Part shown: in pieces, positions 18,768-26,907 of the stretch
Numbering within the stretch: the first letter of the stretch is position 1
Layout of the letters: each line of letters starts with the position of its first letter
From: Gammaproteobacteria bacterium
GTDB lineage: Bacteria; Pseudomonadota; Gammaproteobacteria; Steroidobacterales; Woeseiaceae
Length of the DNA stretch: 64,000 nucleotides
NCBI GenBank assembly: GCA_024640305.1
Contig: JAHEFG010000043.1
Location: forward strand, 248,001-312,000
Direction: 5' to 3'
Program-made: the position numbers and the translations under genes
Notes under the pieces: model-generated
The model's database searches: none
Seen by the model: the letters and a program-made list of their open reading frames with translations, nothing else
Told to the model about the DNA's origin: nothing

Positions 18768-20005
18768 CAGGAATTCTCCACTTCGATCATGCGTCGGCGT
18801 TGCGACTCAAGATGTGCTGGGGTTTCGGCGAAAACGTCGTCGAACATGGTGCTTGGGTCCAGGAAAGGTCCTTCGGTCATCGTGCCGAATTTTTGCGCTT
18901 CCTTCCACGCCGCTAAAACTTCGGCTTTGAGTTCTTCTTCCATCTTCTTGTGTTGCTCGTCCGACCAGTGGCCAGCCGCAATAAGGTGTTGCTTCAGGCG
19001 CTCTACCGGGTCACCAAGCGGGAAAGCTGACCACTCATCCTTCGGGCGGTACTTCGACGGGTCATCACTTGTCGAATGCGCTCCACCGCGGTACGTGACC
19101 AACTCAATCAACGTCGGGCCGCCACCTCGTCGCGCGCGTTCAGCTGCCCAAAGGGTGACCGAGTAAATGGCGAGCAGATCGTTGCCATCGACACGGATGC
19201 CTGGAATTCCGAGGCCAAGCCCACGCGCGGCGAACGGGCGGCGCTGGCCGCCAGCCGTTCCCTGGAATGTCGAGATTGCCCACTGATTGTTAACGACGTT
19301 GAGGATGACAGGTGCCTGGTAGACTGCCGCGAAGGTCAGGGCATGGTGGAAATCTGCTTCCGCAGTACTGCCGTCACCGACCCAGGATGCGGCGATGTGA
19401 TCTTCACCCTTGATAGCCGAGGCCATCGCCCAGCCAACAGCATGCGGGTATTGCGTGGCGAGGTTTCCGGAGATGGAAAACATGTTCGCTTTCTTGCTGT
19501 GATACATGATCGGCAGCTGCCGCCCTTTACACATGTCGCCGGTATTCGAAAGGCACTGGCACATCATGTCGACGAGTTTCATGCCTCGATACAGGAAGAT
19601 GCCCTGGTTTCGGTATGACGGGAAACACATGTCGCCGGGCCGCAACGCCATCGCCTGGGCGATCGATACCGCTTCCTCGCCTTTTGACTCCATGTAAAAG
19701 GTGATGCGCCCCTGCCTGTGGATTTGCCACATGCGGGCATCGAAGACTCGCGTCAGCACCATCCAGCGCAACGCGATTTGCAGCTTCCCGGGATCCAGGT
19801 CAGGTACCCAGGGACCTACCGCTTCATGGTTGTCGTCGAGAACTCGAACGAGTTCAGTACTCAGGTTCTCGATGTCTCGCGTGCGCGAATCGAACGGCGG
19901 TTTGTCGACGCTTCCTGCCGGAGACAGGTCGAGGTAACTGAAGTCGGGCTTTTCGCCCGGGCGAGCTGATGGTCGGGGAATATGGAGTCTTGATTTCTTA
20001 TTCAT
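18767..20005 (-). CDS. bkdA1: Branched-chain 2-oxoacid dehydrogenase E1 alpha subunit
   Basis: A 412-residue thiamine-diphosphate-binding subunit. The ThDP motif is visible as WVGDGSTAEADFHHAL ending in NVVNNQWAIS. The later YRGGAHSTSDDPSKYR matches the conserved loop of branched-chain E1 alpha proteins and separates it from pyruvate dehydrogenase E1 alpha. The long N-terminal extension (about 60 residues) is normal for this group. It overlaps the leucine dehydrogenase gene by 4 bases. Confidence 0.94.
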   Translation of the reverse strand: MNKKSRLHIPRPSARPGEKPDFSYLDLSPAGSVDKPPFDSRTRDIENLSTELVRVLDDNHEAVGPWVPDLDPGKLQIALRWMVLTRVFDARMWQIHRQGRITFYMESKGEEAVSIAQAMALRPGDMCFPSYRNQGIFLYRGMKLVDMMCQCLSNTGDMCKGRQLPIMYHSKKANMFSISGNLATQYPHAVGWAMASAIKGEDHIAASWVGDGSTAEADFHHALTFAAVYQAPVILNVVNNQWAISTFQGTAGGQRRPFAARGLGLGIPGIRVDGNDLLAIYSVTLWAAERARRGGGPTLIELVTYRGGAHSTSDDPSKYRPKDEWSAFPLGDPVERLKQHLIAAGHWSDEQHKKMEEELKAEVLAAWKEAQKFGTMTEGPFLDPSTMFDDVFAETPAHLESQRRRMIEVENS

Positions 20006-21072
20006 GCTGAGCGCCGCTCCGGATGCACCTGTCCCGACACGAGACGTCTCGCCAGTTCATCCGCAATGGCATTGGTCGGTTTGCCGGTCTCCAGTGCTTC
20101 GGCGAAAATTGCATCCAGACGTTCAGGTATTCGTTCAATATCGGTGCGCACGATTTCCTCGGAGCCATCGCTGTAGTACTCGTGCGCAACGTTAATAATG
20201 CCACCAGCGTTAATGACATAGTCCGGCGCATACAGGATGTCGTGTTCTGCGAGCCGTGCGCCGTCTTCATCGGTTGCCAGTTGGTTGTTGGCAGCGCCGG
20301 CGATGATGCTGGCCTTTATCAACGGTATGGTTTGCGACGTAAGGATGTTGCCCAGCGCACACGGGGCGAGCACATCGACATCGCTATACAGCAACTCGGT
20401 TGGGGCAACGACTGTAACCGGAAGCTCGTCACGGACCAGCTGTATGTTGTCGTTGTTGACATCCGAAATCACCAGCGTGGCTCCAGCGTCGTGCAACAAT
20501 CTGCAGAGATGCAGGCCAACATGCCCGACGCCCTGAACGGCAACCCGAATACCGTCCAGAGTATCGTTGCCTGATTTGGCCTTGAGTGCCGACTTGATGC
20601 CCAGAAAAACTCCCAGTGCTGTGTGTGGCGACGGGTCACCACCGGCGCTGTCGCCACTCTTGGGTAACCCGGACACGTAGTTGGTCTTTTCTTTTACGAG
20701 CCGCATGTCTTCGACGCTGCAACCGACATCTTCCGCTGTAATGTAGCGTCCGCCCAGGGCTTCAATCTGTCGCCCAAAGGCGTGAAAAAGCTCTGCGGAC
20801 TTGGGCGCGTCGTCGCTAGCCAGGATGACCGATTTGCCACCGCCAAATTTCAGGCCGGCGACGGCGTTCTTGTAGGTCATGCCACGTGAAAGCCGCAGCG
20901 CATCGGTCAGCGCATCGTCATCGTTAACGTACTGCCAGCGGCGGCAGCCACCCGCAGCGGGACCAAGTGCCGTTGAATGAATAGCGATAATCGCTTTGAG
21001 CCCGGAATTTGGATCCTGAACGAAATGCAACGACTCATGTTGATCGAACTCCGGATGGTCGAAAACGCTCAT
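20002..21072 (-). CDS. ldh: Leucine (branched-chain amino acid) dehydrogenase
   Basis: A 356-residue Glu/Leu/Phe/Val dehydrogenase. Conserved lysines occur in MTYKNAVAGLKFGGGKSVI (Lys68 and catalytic Lys80). The NAD-binding domain begins near GIRVAVQGVGHVGLHLC. It oxidatively deaminates leucine, valine and isoleucine to the 2-oxoacids consumed by the E1/E2 complex encoded next. Family members also include phenylalanine dehydrogenase; the neighbours favour branched-chain substrates. First gene of the operon and divergent from an Lrp-type regulator. Confidence 0.9.
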   Translation of the reverse strand: MSVFDHPEFDQHESLHFVQDPNSGLKAIIAIHSTALGPAAGGCRRWQYVNDDDALTDALRLSRGMTYKNAVAGLKFGGGKSVILASDDAPKSAELFHAFGRQIEALGGRYITAEDVGCSVEDMRLVKEKTNYVSGLPKSGDSAGGDPSPHTALGVFLGIKSALKAKSGNDTLDGIRVAVQGVGHVGLHLCRLLHDAGATLVISDVNNDNIQLVRDELPVTVVAPTELLYSDVDVLAPCALGNILTSQTIPLIKASIIAGAANNQLATDEDGARLAEHDILYAPDYVINAGGIINVAHEYYSDGSEEIVRTDIERIPERLDAIFAEALETGKPTNAIADELARRLVSGQVHPERRSA

Positions 21073-21205
21073 GGTAATGCTCTCTCGTGCACAAGGGTGG
21101 CACCTATGATATCCGGCTGAAGTGGCATTTTCGTCGCTTTTTCATTTGATATATGGATAAACAGTGCATAATGTATGCAATTAATAATACTCTTATACAT
21201 TAGTC
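21073..21205. promoter_or_regulatory. Divergent promoter region with TGCAT-N5-ATGCA palindrome
   Basis: A/T-rich region between leucine dehydrogenase and an Lrp-type regulator. A near-palindrome lies at 21165-21179: TGCAT (21165-21169) and ATGCA (21175-21179) around a 5-base spacer. A further CATGCA half-like word follows at 21205-21210. Fifteen-base palindromes with A/T-rich centres are typical of Lrp-family sites, so this is a candidate operator for mutual control. Confidence 0.5.
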
Positions 21206-21673
21206 ATGCAATTAGTTAATCTGGATCAGACGGACCGCCGAATACTCGAATGGTTGCAGAAAGTGCCAGGCATGAACGCGTCTGAGCTCGGCGAGAAGAT
21301 TGGCCTGTCCCAGTCCGCTTGTTGGCGGCGCATACAGAGTCTGCGCGACGAGGGCGTGATTATGGATCAGCCCGTCAAGATCGATCGTGAGAAAGTCGGC
21401 CTCAACACGATGGTATTCGCGCACGTCAAGCTTACCTCTCACGGTCGCAGCAATCTCGCCGCGTTCTCGGAGGCGGTCAGCGATTATCCGGAGGTTCTCG
21501 ATTGTTACGTGGTGCTGGGCAATGTGGACTTCCTGTTGCGCATCGTGACTGAAGATATCAAGGCATATGAACAATTCTTCTTCGAAAAGCTGTCGCAGTT
21601 GCCCGGTATACAGGAAGTGAACTCGAGCATCGTCCTCTCGGACATCAAGCACACGACCGTCCTCCCGATCTGA
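21206..21673 (+). CDS. Lrp/AsnC family transcriptional regulator
   Basis: A 155-residue feast/famine regulator with an N-terminal helix-turn-helix (TDRRILEWLQKVPGMNASEL, then GLSQSACWRRIQSLRDEGVI) and a RAM ligand-binding domain (VLDCYVVLGNVDFLLRIV). Divergent transcription from the leucine dehydrogenase/branched-chain dehydrogenase operon suggests it is the equivalent of BkdR, activating or repressing that operon in response to branched-chain amino acids. The ligand is inferred from position. Confidence 0.9.
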   Translation: MQLVNLDQTDRRILEWLQKVPGMNASELGEKIGLSQSACWRRIQSLRDEGVIMDQPVKIDREKVGLNTMVFAHVKLTSHGRSNLAAFSEAVSDYPEVLDCYVVLGNVDFLLRIVTEDIKAYEQFFFEKLSQLPGIQEVNSSIVLSDIKHTTVLPI

Positions 21674-21944
21674 TTCGGACTGGTACGTCAGCCGGTCGTG
21701 TGCCGCGCCAGGCCAGGCGGCTTTTTGGTCAGACATTCCTAAACCAAATCCCGGTTTCATGCATCTTATTAATAGGTTGCGAGAATTTGGCCGGCTTTCG
21801 TCGTGCGGCAGCAAATAGCTAAACGATATGAAAAACGGCAGAACCACACCGATCTGACACGTCTAACTTTATTGTGATTGCATTATATAAACTTAGTGTT
21901 ATAGTACACTACATCACCAGATCACTAACTCATTGAGACATATA
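21674..21944. other. Intergenic region with weak terminator and A/T-rich promoter segment
   Basis: Just after the regulator a GCCGC/GCGGC stem followed by TTTTT lies at 21702-21726 and could be a weak terminator. The last 80 bases before the adaptor gene are A/T-rich, and TATAGT at 21900-21905 could be a -10 element. I see no gene here. Confidence 0.4.
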
Positions 21945-23201
21945 ATGAAAAAGAAAACCCTTTGGATAACAGTTGGGGCCCTGGTTGTCGCTGCTGGTGC
22001 CGGAGCTATGATTGTCGGCGGCGGCAAGGAAGAGCTTCAGGAGGTCCAGACCGCGACGATTAACCGCGAGACGATCGTCCAGACCGTGAACGCGACCGGC
22101 CGTATCCAGCCCAAGACTCAGATTCGTATCAGTGCCGATGTCAGTGCAAAAATCATCGCGCTGCACGTTGAGGAAGGTGACTGGGTCGAAAAAGGAAAAT
22201 TGCTCGCGGAGCTCGACAGCGAGCGGTATCTCGCTGCAGTGGAGAGCGCTCAGGCCAGTGTTCGCTCCGCGCAGGCAAACGCAGAACTCGTTCGCCAGAA
22301 CATGCTCAAGGCTGAGAAAGACTATGACCGGGCGCGTGATGTTGTCGCGCGTAAGCTTGAGTCGCAGTCAGTCCTGGACGCCAATGACGCCGCCTACCAG
22401 GTTGAAATCGCGCGCTACCAATCTGCGCTTGACCAGGTAGAGCAGGCAAAGGGCACGCTCAAACAAGCTGAGGACAGTTTGGCCAAGACGCGGATCTACG
22501 CACCGATGGCCGGAACCATATCGGACCTTGATAAGGAGCAGGGCGAGATGGCGATTGGTTCGCAGTTCCAGGAAGACCTCATCATGATCGTGGCGGATCT
22601 GACCGAGATGGAGGCACAGGTCAACGTCGACGAAAATGACATCGTGAATGTGCAATTAGGCCAGGAGGCCGAGATTAAAGTCGACGCACTGTTCGGCGAA
22701 ACGTTGAAGGGCACAGTTTACGAAATCTCGAATACCGCAAATACCGATGCGCAGGGCACGGCCAATCAGAAGACCGAATTTGAGGTCAAGATCGCCATAA
22801 GCGGCGAAATCTCCAAATTACGGCCCGGCATGACCGCCAGCGCCGATGTCAGCACCATGACAAAGACCGATGTGATTGGCGTGCCAATCCAGAGCGTTGC
22901 GGTTCGCACTATTGACCAGTTGACGCTGGAAGGTGAAGAAGTTGCTGAAGCAGAAAAACGATTCACGGCGGACGAAGATGGTTTTGTCGAGATCGTCTTC
23001 TGTGTTGAGAAAGACGGGCGTGTTGTTGCCAAGCAGGTGAAAACCGGCATTCAGAGCGACGATATGATCGAAATCGTTTCAGGCGTTGAGGAAAACGAAG
23101 AGGTCGTAACTGGCAGTTACCGGGCGATCTCGTCGGATCTCGGCAATGGGGAGCAAGTCGTCGTCAACAATGATGGCAATAAAAAGTCAGATAACGCCTG
23201 A
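21945..23201 (+). CDS. Periplasmic adaptor of an ABC efflux system (MacA-like)
   Basis: A 418-residue membrane fusion protein. Residues 5-25 form a signal anchor ([21 protein letters not shown]). A lipoyl half-domain ([20 protein letters not shown]), a coiled-coil hairpin (about 85-165, rich in Ala, Glu and Gln), the second lipoyl half ([19 protein letters not shown]) and beta-barrel domains follow. ATG at 21945 is chosen over an in-frame TTG 12 bases upstream. It heads a unit with an ATPase and two permeases and should link them to an outer membrane TolC-type channel encoded elsewhere. Confidence 0.9.
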   Translation: MKKKTLWITVGALVVAAGAGAMIVGGGKEELQEVQTATINRETIVQTVNATGRIQPKTQIRISADVSAKIIALHVEEGDWVEKGKLLAELDSERYLAAVESAQASVRSAQANAELVRQNMLKAEKDYDRARDVVARKLESQSVLDANDAAYQVEIARYQSALDQVEQAKGTLKQAEDSLAKTRIYAPMAGTISDLDKEQGEMAIGSQFQEDLIMIVADLTEMEAQVNVDENDIVNVQLGQEAEIKVDALFGETLKGTVYEISNTANTDAQGTANQKTEFEVKIAISGEISKLRPGMTASADVSTMTKTDVIGVPIQSVAVRTIDQLTLEGEEVAEAEKRFTADEDGFVEIVFCVEKDGRVVAKQVKTGIQSDDMIEIVSGVEENEEVVTGSYRAISSDLGNGEQVVVNNDGNKKSDNA

Positions 23202-23220
23202 CATAGATGGAGCCAACAAG

Positions 23221-23997
23221 ATGAAAAAGAAAAATCCGGAATCGGCGGTACTTGAACTGCGCGACGTCGTTAAGACCTATGAAATGGGTAATCAGAAAGT
23301 GCACGCACTAAGCGGTGTCTCGCTCGATATAGGCGAAAACGAGTACGTCGCGATCATGGGCCCCTCCGGATCAGGCAAGTCCACCCTGATGAATATTATC
23401 GGCTGCCTCGACGTGCCAACCAGCGGCAGCTATTCGCTCGGTGGCGAGGCTGTTGCGAACAAGGATGAGTCGGATCTTGCCGAAATCCGGAATCGAATGA
23501 TCGGCTTCGTGTTTCAAACATTCAACCTGATTCCTCGCGCAGATATTCTGCACAACGTCGAGCTGCCACTAATCTACGGAGGTATGGCGAAAGCCGAGCG
23601 TCGGGTGCGTGCGGAGCGAGCCCTTGAGCAGGTCGGGCTTGCGGATCGCATGAGGCACAAACCGAACGAGTTGTCGGGTGGTCAGCGGCAGCGTGTGGCA
23701 ATCGCACGAGCACTGGTGTTCAACCCTTCGATCATTCTTGCCGACGAGCCAACAGGTAACCTGGATAGCAGAACGGGCGACGAAATCATGAAGATGTTTG
23801 ACGATCTTCATGCCGACGGCCAGACAATTATTCTTGTCACCCATGAGGATCACATCGCAGCGCATGCGCATCGGTCTATCCGTCTTCGCGATGGAAAAAT
23901 CGAGAGCGATATTCTCTCGTCTGACGAGTTACTGTCCAATTCGTATCTTGGCCCGGTGCCAGCGGAATACGAAGTTGGCGCTGCCAACGTTGGCTAA
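23221..23997 (+). CDS. ABC transporter ATP-binding protein (MacB/LolD type)
   Basis: A 258-residue nucleotide-binding subunit. Walker A is GPSGSGKST, the signature is [15 protein letters not shown], Walker B is [10 protein letters not shown], and the switch histidine is in TH. The start MKKKNPES at 23221 follows the adaptor stop; earlier in-frame starts would overlap the adaptor gene. The ATPase is separate from the permeases, unlike the fused MacB. It energises the two FtsX-type permeases that follow. Confidence 0.93.
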   Translation: MKKKNPESAVLELRDVVKTYEMGNQKVHALSGVSLDIGENEYVAIMGPSGSGKSTLMNIIGCLDVPTSGSYSLGGEAVANKDESDLAEIRNRMIGFVFQTFNLIPRADILHNVELPLIYGGMAKAERRVRAERALEQVGLADRMRHKPNELSGGQRQRVAIARALVFNPSIILADEPTGNLDSRTGDEIMKMFDDLHADGQTIILVTHEDHIAAHAHRSIRLRDGKIESDILSSDELLSNSYLGPVPAEYEVGAANVG

Positions 23998-24021
23998 CGC
24001 AGGCGAGCAAAGGCCTATCCG

Positions 24022-25260
24022 ATGAACGTAATTCTCGATACTCGCGAATCGATGAAGATTGCACTAAGCGCAATCGTTGCCAATAAAGCACGTGGCGCAT
24101 TGACAACGTTGGGAATCATTATTGGAATTGTTGCCGTGACGACGACGATGACGGCCTTCAACGGCATGCAATCGTCTTTCCGTCAGGCAGCGGGCGCTAT
24201 CGGCGCGGACGTTGTATATGTGTCACGCATGCCGTGGATCATCATGAATGATTTCTTTTCCTTCAGAAATCGTCCGAATCTCAACCTTGATGAAGCGACC
24301 AAACTCGAGGTGGCGTTCGAAGGTCGGGCGATAGTAAGCCCAAGCATGGATACGCGACGGGACCTCCGCTTCCGGTCGACGACGCTGGAGGCTATACCGG
24401 TTATCGGCACGACTGAAAAGATGCCCATCATCACAAACCGCATGCCGGAGATCGGCCGCTTCCTGATGCAATTCGATGTCCGCTACAAGAAGAATACTGT
24501 CATCCTCGGCCAGGAGGTCGCAGAGGATCTTTTCGGCACGATTAGTCCGCTTAACAAAGAGATCAATGTTGGTGCTCACCGCTTCCGCGTTGCCGGTGTG
24601 CTTGAGAAGCAAGGTGGCAATACCCTGGGTGGACCGAATTTCGACCGGCAGGTGTTCATTCCGATTTCAACCTTCGTCAAGTCATTCGGTGGTCGGCGCT
24701 TTACGGATGTGGATGTTGCAGTAAAGGCTCTAAAGATTTCAGACCTTGATGACCTCGAGTACGAAGTTATTGGTGAAATGCGCAAGATTCGCAAGCTTCG
24801 GCCTACTGAAGAAGACAACTTCTCTATCAATAAACTCGATTCCTTGTTAGGCGCGTTCAACAGCATTGTTGGGGTCGTGCTTGGAATCGGTTTGCTGGTG
24901 ACGAGTATTGCGCTTTTCGTCGGTGGCATCGGTGTTATGAACATCATGTTCGTCTCGGTAACCGAGCGAACGAGAGAAATTGGCATCCGCAAGGCGATAG
25001 GCGCCAAACGACGCAGCATACTGATGCAGTTTCTGTTCGAGTCGGCGGTAATCTGCCTGGCTGGCGGACTCATAGGAATAAGCATTGCCGCGGCCATAGC
25101 TGCCGCCATCAACAAGCTCGACATTATGCCAGCGAGTCTGTCGCCCGGGATCATGATCGCGGCGGTAACTATTTCGGCATTGGTGGGAATCGTTGCGGGA
25201 ATAGTGCCGGCGTATAAAGGTGCTCGCCTCGATCCTATTGAAGCGCTGCGCTACGAATAG
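24022..25260 (+). CDS. FtsX-type ABC permease (MacB-like), first copy
   Basis: A 412-residue permease. One N-terminal transmembrane helix (GALTTLGIIIGIVAVTTTMT), a large periplasmic domain (about 50-270), and three C-terminal helices around FVGGIGVMNIMFVSVTERTREIGIRKAIGA match the MacB/FtsX type VII ABC topology. It shares its general architecture and C-terminal motif with the next gene, so the pair probably forms a heterodimer. The substrate is unknown; these systems move peptides, lipoproteins or antibiotics across the periplasm. Confidence 0.9.
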   Translation: MNVILDTRESMKIALSAIVANKARGALTTLGIIIGIVAVTTTMTAFNGMQSSFRQAAGAIGADVVYVSRMPWIIMNDFFSFRNRPNLNLDEATKLEVAFEGRAIVSPSMDTRRDLRFRSTTLEAIPVIGTTEKMPIITNRMPEIGRFLMQFDVRYKKNTVILGQEVAEDLFGTISPLNKEINVGAHRFRVAGVLEKQGGNTLGGPNFDRQVFIPISTFVKSFGGRRFTDVDVAVKALKISDLDDLEYEVIGEMRKIRKLRPTEEDNFSINKLDSLLGAFNSIVGVVLGIGLLVTSIALFVGGIGVMNIMFVSVTERTREIGIRKAIGAKRRSILMQFLFESAVICLAGGLIGISIAAAIAAAINKLDIMPASLSPGIMIAAVTISALVGIVAGIVPAYKGARLDPIEALRYE

Positions 25261-25277
25261 CCTCAGGGGCGATAGTT

Positions 25278-26531
25278 ATGCAAAGAATAGATTCGGTCGT
25301 CATGTCCTTACAGGCAATCCGCGCTAACAAGCTGCGGTCATCGTTAACGCTGGTCGGAATTATTCTCGGTGTTGCCTCGATTATCGCAGTCATGACCGGA
25401 ATTTCCGTGGTGCAGGGCACGATGGAAAAGGAGATGAGCATCCTGGGAGCACAAACGTTCCAGGTGCAGAAATGGCCAAGCGGTTTTTCGACCGATGCGG
25501 AACGCCGCGAAGCAATGCGACGCCCGCCCGTGACTTTGAGTGATGCACAGGCTATTCGCGATCACGTGGAATCAGTGGACATTGTCGGTGCCGAGATATG
25601 GCAGTTCGGCTTCAAGGCGGAGTATCGCGGCGAGGAAACCAACGACAATGTTCAAATTTGTGGCGGTACTCCCGAATATCCACAAAACAATACGCATTTT
25701 GTTGGATACGGACGCAATATTTCTCAGACGGATGTGCGCGCGGCGCGTAAGGTGGTCGTGATAGGCCATGCCATCGCGCAGCGCCTGTATCCATTCGTTG
25801 ATCCGGTTGGGCGCGATATTCGCGTTGATGGGCGCAAGTACACAGTCGTTGGCGTTTTCGACGAGAAGAAATCAGCGTTCGGCGGCGGCTACGATAATTA
25901 CGTCCTGATGCCCGTAACAACCTTCGTCAATACCTATGGCATGATCGATCCAAATGGCTTTGAGCGATCCGTCAACATTACGGTGCACGCGAAATCGCCG
26001 GAACTAATCAATGATGCTATTGCAGAAACACGGCAGGTTTTACGTCGCGTGCGTGGCGTGCCTCGTGGTGAAAAGGACAATTTCGAATACTTCAATTCGG
26101 AAAGTAGTATCAACGAGTTCAACCAGATGACGGCCGGAATCAAGGTAGGTGCATTTATCATCGGTATTATCGCGTTGCTGGTTGCGGGCATCGGCATCAT
26201 GAACATCATGCTTGTTTCGGTAACCGAGCGAACAAAGGAAATTGGCATTCGCAAGTCGCTCGGCGCGAAACCGCGGTTCATCTTGCGTCAGTTTCTTCTC
26301 GAAGCGGTGGTGCTTTGCAATTTCGGTGGAATCATCGGTGTTGCTGTCGGTTTTGGTATTGGCAACATGATGGTGAAGATGGGAATGTCATCGTCATTCG
26401 AGGCGGTTGTGCCGGTTGAATGGGCGATTATCGGCCTGCTGTTTTGCACGGCTGTTGGCATCATTTTTGGAATGCTGCCTGCAATCAAGGCGTCGCGGCT
26501 GAATCCTATTGATGCTTTACGCTATGAATAG
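25278..26531 (+). CDS. FtsX-type ABC permease (MacB-like), second copy
   Basis: A 417-residue permease with the same topology as the upstream copy: a first helix (SLTLVGIILGVASIIAVMTG), a periplasmic domain and the C-terminal motif NIMLVSVTERTKEIGIRKSLGA. It lies 17 bases downstream. The two permeases have different periplasmic domains, consistent with a heterodimeric exporter. It ends the adaptor-ATPase-permease-permease unit. Confidence 0.9.
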   Translation: MQRIDSVVMSLQAIRANKLRSSLTLVGIILGVASIIAVMTGISVVQGTMEKEMSILGAQTFQVQKWPSGFSTDAERREAMRRPPVTLSDAQAIRDHVESVDIVGAEIWQFGFKAEYRGEETNDNVQICGGTPEYPQNNTHFVGYGRNISQTDVRAARKVVVIGHAIAQRLYPFVDPVGRDIRVDGRKYTVVGVFDEKKSAFGGGYDNYVLMPVTTFVNTYGMIDPNGFERSVNITVHAKSPELINDAIAETRQVLRRVRGVPRGEKDNFEYFNSESSINEFNQMTAGIKVGAFIIGIIALLVAGIGIMNIMLVSVTERTKEIGIRKSLGAKPRFILRQFLLEAVVLCNFGGIIGVAVGFGIGNMMVKMGMSSSFEAVVPVEWAIIGLLFCTAVGIIFGMLPAIKASRLNPIDALRYE

Positions 26532-26907
26532 CCCCTCCAGACCTGTTGCAAAAATGCAACGGGGTCTCAAAATCGTGCGCAAATCGACCCCGAAATGGTT
26601 GGTATATGCGGTTTGTGCGCTAGCTGGGCGACGCTTGCTTCCGATTGAGCGGTAGAACAAAAAAGTTATTAGAAACAATTAGATATAGGTTCTTTATGGT
26701 GTAAAAGATGCTCTCTGAATAGTCCCCGAGATGGCTGCAAATCGCCTTATAACCAGATGTATTTGGCGTTTGTGGCGTTTATGTTACGCTTGCTTCCACG
26801 TGAGAAAGCCCGTTCACGGCCGCAAGTGCTAAAAAGCAGACGGTTAAGACGTTCTTCTCAAGTAAATATAGTTAGAGATCACTCTTTACAGCATAGGGGA
26901 CACAATA
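26532..26907. other. 376-base leader before the first TonB receptor
   Basis: No gene seen. A hairpin GTTGCA-AAAA-TGCAAC lies at 26545-26560, immediately followed by a long-range repeat CGGGGTC (26560-26566) with GACCCCG (26586-26592). They may end the upstream operon, but no T-tract follows. A CGTGA/TCACG stem occurs near 26799-26818. A plausible promoter is listed separately at 26844-26872. Confidence 0.45.
26844..26872 (+). promoter_or_regulatory. Candidate sigma-70 promoter for the first TonB receptor
   Basis: TTAAGA (26844-26849) and TATAGT (26867-26872) are separated by 17 bases and match the -35 and -10 consensus at 4 and 5 of 6 positions. They lie 35 bases before the start codon. Assigned by eye only. 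Confidence 0.4.

Noticed and set aside
26532..26907. Possible riboswitch in the long leader of the first TonB receptor
   Set aside because: Hairpins are present, but I could not match any known cobalamin, TPP or other riboswitch core.
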